From NCBI GenBank assembly GCA_947444195.1, contig CANEZL010000018.1:23755-87754 (forward strand): a DNA stretch of 64,000 bases, in the 5' to 3' direction. Below are positions 61,519 through 64,000 of this stretch, in pieces. The stretch comes from Methylobacteriaceae bacterium. GTDB lineage: Bacteria > Pseudomonadota > Alphaproteobacteria > Rhizobiales > Beijerinckiaceae. The notes under the pieces are model-generated. The model was not told where the DNA came from and did not search any database. It saw nothing but the letters and a program-made list of their open reading frames with translations. The position numbers were made by a program, and so were the translations under genes. Each line of letters opens with the position of its first letter. The first letter of the stretch is position 1.

Positions 61519-64000
61519 ATGCGCGCATCGGGTCGGCCTCCCTACTCGCACCGCGATCCCTCCCGTCCGGGCCGTGGCGTCGACCGCCCCGGCCTGTCGC
61601 TGGGAGCCCTGGCGCACCGGCTGATGTCGCTGCGCGCCAGCCTGACCCGGCGCCTCGCCGGTCCGCCCCGGCATCCGGGCTACAACCTGCCCCGCCCGGC
61701 CCAGACCTGGTCCAGCACGCCCAACGCCATGCTGGGCCGCGGGTCCGAGCCGCACTTCCCCGAGCCGTCCTTCTCCGAGTCCCGGGCGGAGCAGCCCTGG
61801 AACGCCGCGGCGTTCGGGCCGGATGCGGAGGCCGGCTGGCCGGCCCACGTCTTCGACGACCGCGCCGGCTTCGAGCGTCCCCTCCCCCAGGCCGAGAGCC
61901 GGATCGACCGCGCCGCCTCCACCCCCGGCCTCCTCGTGCGCCAGCCCCGCCGCCCGGCCGCGATCGCCCCCGAGGGCGTGCCCCTGCCCGAGGTGGCGCC
62001 CGCAGCGCTTCCCCCGCGCGCCGAGGCGCCCGTGCCCTCCGCCGTGCGCTTCACCCGGACCCCGGATCCGGTCCTGCAGGAGCGCCGCCAGCGCGCCCTG
62101 GAGGCCGAGCGCGCCGCCCTCGAACAGGCGCGCGCCGAGGCGGAGGCCGCCGCCCGCGCCGTGGAGGACACGCGCCGCGCCGCCGAGCGGGCCGAGGCCG
62201 AGCACGCCGCCCGGGAGGCCGAGGCCGCCCGGATCGCGGCGGAGGCCGCGCAGGCCGAGGCCGCCGTCCTGAACGCCGGCCCGCCCCTGCCCCTCTGGCG
62301 CCAGCCCTTCGTCGCGCCCCCCGGCGTGCGCTTCTTCCGGACGCCGGACCGCCGGCCGGCCCGTCCCCCGGTCGAGATGACGGCCGAGCCCGGCGCCCCC
62401 GCCGCAGCTGTCCCCGCCGCGATCCCGGTCGAGGCGCCGGCGCTCCCGACCGGCGACTTCTCCGACCTGCCCGAATGGTCGGCCGTGCAGCCCTGGTTCG
62501 GCGACGACGACACCTCCTCCGTGGAGATGTGGGCCGCCCTCGAGCAGCCGCTCCCGCCCGAGCCCGCGCCTGCCGAGATCCCCGAGGCGGTGCCGGAGCC
62601 CTACGTCTCCGTGCCCGTCGACATCTCGCACCTGCGCTCGCTGCCGCCCCGGCCCGTCTACGTGCTGGACCGGCTGGTGCGCTTCGACATGCCGCCCCGC
62701 CCCTCCGACCTGCAGGACAACGCCGCCGCCCGCGCCGCCGCGGAGGCCGCCGCCGCCTTCCTGCCGCAGCCGCCCCTCGCGCTGGTCTTCGGCCCCGAAC
62801 TGCCCGCGCCGCCGGCCCCCGCCGAGGCCCCGCGCCCGGTCGCGCCGGCCCTGTCGGCGATGGCCGCGCGCGCCGCGATCCGGCCGGCCCGGCCGGCCGG
62901 CCAGCCGGCCGCCCCCGCCCTCCCCGAGGCCGCCGCGCCCGCCGCGGTGCCGATCCCGGCCCGGCCCGTCCTGCTGCGGGGCAAGGCCGCCCCGGCCGCC
63001 GAGCCGGAGCCCGCCCCCGTGCCGGAGGCTCCCCTGCCCGTGCTCGCCGAGGCCGAGATCGCCGCGGTCGAGATCGTCGCCGCCGAGCCGGTGGAAAGCC
63101 CCCTCCCCGCTCCGACCGCGAACCTGCCCGCCGTGGTGCGTCCGCACCTGATCCCGGCCGGCCGCCATCTCGAGGTCGCCGCCTTCGCCAATGCCGATTA
63201 CGCGCTGCCCGCCCTCGACCTGCTCGCCCTGCCGGCGCCCGGCGGCAGCACCGAGGTCGATGCGGACGTGCTGGAGCAGAACGCGCTCAACCTCCAGCAG
63301 ACGGTGCAGGATTTCGGCGTGCGCGGGGACATCCTCGCCGTGCGCCCCGGCCCCGTCGTCACCCTCTACGAGCTCGAGCCGGCGCCGGGCACCAAATCCT
63401 CCCGCGTCATCGGCCTCTCGGACGACATCGCGCGCTCCATGTCGGCGGTCTCGGCCCGCGTCGCCGTGGTGCCCGGCCGCAACGTCATCGGCATCGAGCT
63501 GCCCAACGAGACCCGCGAGACGGTCTACCTGCGCGAGCTCCTCTCGGCGCCGGATTTCGCCGAGACGAAGCACAAGCTCGCCCTGTGCCTGGGCAAGAAC
63601 ATCGGCGGCGAGCCGATCATCGCGGATTTGGCCAAGATGCCCCACCTGCTGGTGGCCGGCACCACGGGCTCGGGCAAGTCGGTGGCGATCAACACCATGA
63701 TCCTCTCGCTCCTCTACCGGATGAAGCCGGAGGAGTGCCGCCTGATCATGGTCGATCCCAAGATGCTGGAACTCTCCGTCTACGACGGCATCCCGCACCT
63801 CCTCACGCCCGTGGTCACGGACCCCAAGAAGGCGGTGATCGCCCTGAAATGGGCCGTGCGCGAGATGGAGGAGCGCTACAAGAAGATGTCCAAGATCGCG
63901 GTCCGCAACATCGACGGCTACAACGCCCGGATGAAGGAGGCCCGCGAGCGCGGCGAGACCATCACCCGCACGGTGCAGACGGGCTTCGACCGCCACACCG
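61519..64000 (+). CDS. ftsK: FtsK/SpoIIIE DNA translocase without N-terminal membrane segments (3' end outside the window)
   Basis: The frame is open from ATG 61519 to the right edge, 827 residues visible. Unlike the usual FtsK, the N-terminus ([20 protein letters not shown]) has no hydrophobic segments. A long Pro/Ala linker and an Ala/Glu helix (about residues 186-251) follow, then more Pro/Ala-rich linker to about residue 560. The motor begins near residue 580 ([20 protein letters not shown]) with Walker A GTTGSGKS at 714-721 and Walker B-type [20 protein letters not shown]. FtsK pumps chromosome ends at the septum. The C-terminal gamma domain is beyond the window. The start is the first ATG; no membrane-coding sequence lies in the open frame upstream. 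The 227-bp spacer before it holds a weak GC hairpin near 61325. Confidence 0.93.
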   Translation, partial: MRASGRPPYSHRDPSRPGRGVDRPGLSLGALAHRLMSLRASLTRRLAGPPRHPGYNLPRPAQTWSSTPNAMLGRGSEPHFPEPSFSESRAEQPWNAAAFGPDAEAGWPAHVFDDRAGFERPLPQAESRIDRAASTPGLLVRQPRRPAAIAPEGVPLPEVAPAALPPRAEAPVPSAVRFTRTPDPVLQERRQRALEAERAALEQARAEAEAAARAVEDTRRAAERAEAEHAAREAEAARIAAEAAQAEAAVLNAGPPLPLWRQPFVAPPGVRFFRTPDRRPARPPVEMTAEPGAPAAAVPAAIPVEAPALPTGDFSDLPEWSAVQPWFGDDDTSSVEMWAALEQPLPPEPAPAEIPEAVPEPYVSVPVDISHLRSLPPRPVYVLDRLVRFDMPPRPSDLQDNAAARAAAEAAAAFLPQPPLALVFGPELPAPPAPAEAPRPVAPALSAMAARAAIRPARPAGQPAAPALPEAAAPAAVPIPARPVLLRGKAAPAAEPEPAPVPEAPLPVLAEAEIAAVEIVAAEPVESPLPAPTANLPAVVRPHLIPAGRHLEVAAFANADYALPALDLLALPAPGGSTEVDADVLEQNALNLQQTVQDFGVRGDILAVRPGPVVTLYELEPAPGTKSSRVIGLSDDIARSMSAVSARVAVVPGRNVIGIELPNETRETVYLRELLSAPDFAETKHKLALCLGKNIGGEPIIADLAKMPHLLVAGTTGSGKSVAINTMILSLLYRMKPEECRLIMVDPKMLELSVYDGIPHLLTPVVTDPKKAVIALKWAVREMEERYKKMSKIAVRNIDGYNARMKEARERGETITRTVQTGFDRHT

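Overview
The window is a high-GC (roughly 70 percent) alphaproteobacterial chromosome segment. It most resembles Methylobacterium/Methylorubrum or a close relative in the Hyphomicrobiales. The pointers are a MucR/Ros regulator, TrcR (DUF1013), NDUFA12 next to DUF2155 and Aat, a B12-dependent ribonucleotide reductase, methylmalonyl-CoA mutase, HWE and multi-PAS kinases, and Leu/Ala/Arg-rich coding in nearly every gene. This assignment rests on protein families read by eye, not on a database search.

Layout. 1-7.3 kb: the 3' part of a GAF/PAS hybrid histidine kinase, a cluster of hairpin repeats, small exported proteins, a MucR-like regulator and a GNAT acetyltransferase. 7.4-12.1 kb: xseA, then a two-gene unit of a KaiC-like double ATPase and an HWE kinase with a degenerate receiver. 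12.1-15.9 kb: small stress-type genes (DUF6481, cold-shock protein, DUF4170), prs and trcR. 16.1-21.9 kb: a housekeeping run of rpsA, sppA, ihfB, lapA, trpF and trpB. 22-28.2 kb: an MFS transporter facing a four-gene CoA module (acyl-CoA dehydrogenase, class III CoA-transferase, CitE-like lyase, CitF). Malate synthase G converges on it. 30.6-43 kb: nrdJ, the NDUFA12/DUF2155/aat neighbourhood interrupted by a large patatin-like gene, then accC-accB-aroQ and a DsbA-like oxidoreductase. 43.2-52.2 kb: an aminotransferase, a soluble chemoreceptor, RNase E with a long leader, and methylmalonyl-CoA mutase. 52.3-58.8 kb: an HDAC-like hydrolase, a small exported protein, CobW GTPase plus HupE, a gamma-glutamyltransferase-like protein, and an LRR-protein kinase fusion. 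58.8-60.2 kb: a sharply AT-rich islet with one AAA+ ATPase. 60.2-64 kb: a 50-residue membrane protein, a dehalogenase-like hydrolase, and an FtsK-type translocase that runs off the right edge and has no N-terminal membrane segments.

Metabolic links. Methylmalonyl-CoA mutase and NrdJ both need cobalamin, and HupE/CobW may serve nickel or cobalt supply. AccB/AccC feed malonyl-CoA synthesis. The CoA module next to malate synthase looks like a route for a C4-C6 (hydroxy)dicarboxylate through CoA thioesters to acetyl-CoA, pyruvate or glyoxylate.

Non-coding structure. Three families of short hairpin-rich repeats occur in intergenic spaces. One has two copies, both read in the same direction from the end of a gene. 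Another supplies the stop codon of a small gene. I saw no tRNA, rRNA, CRISPR array, complete insertion sequence or prophage. The strongest candidates for something undescribed are the AT-rich AAA+ ATPase islet, the KaiC-HWE kinase pair without KaiA/KaiB, the patatin gene inside a conserved block, and the CitE/CitF CoA module lacking the citrate-lyase acyl carrier protein.
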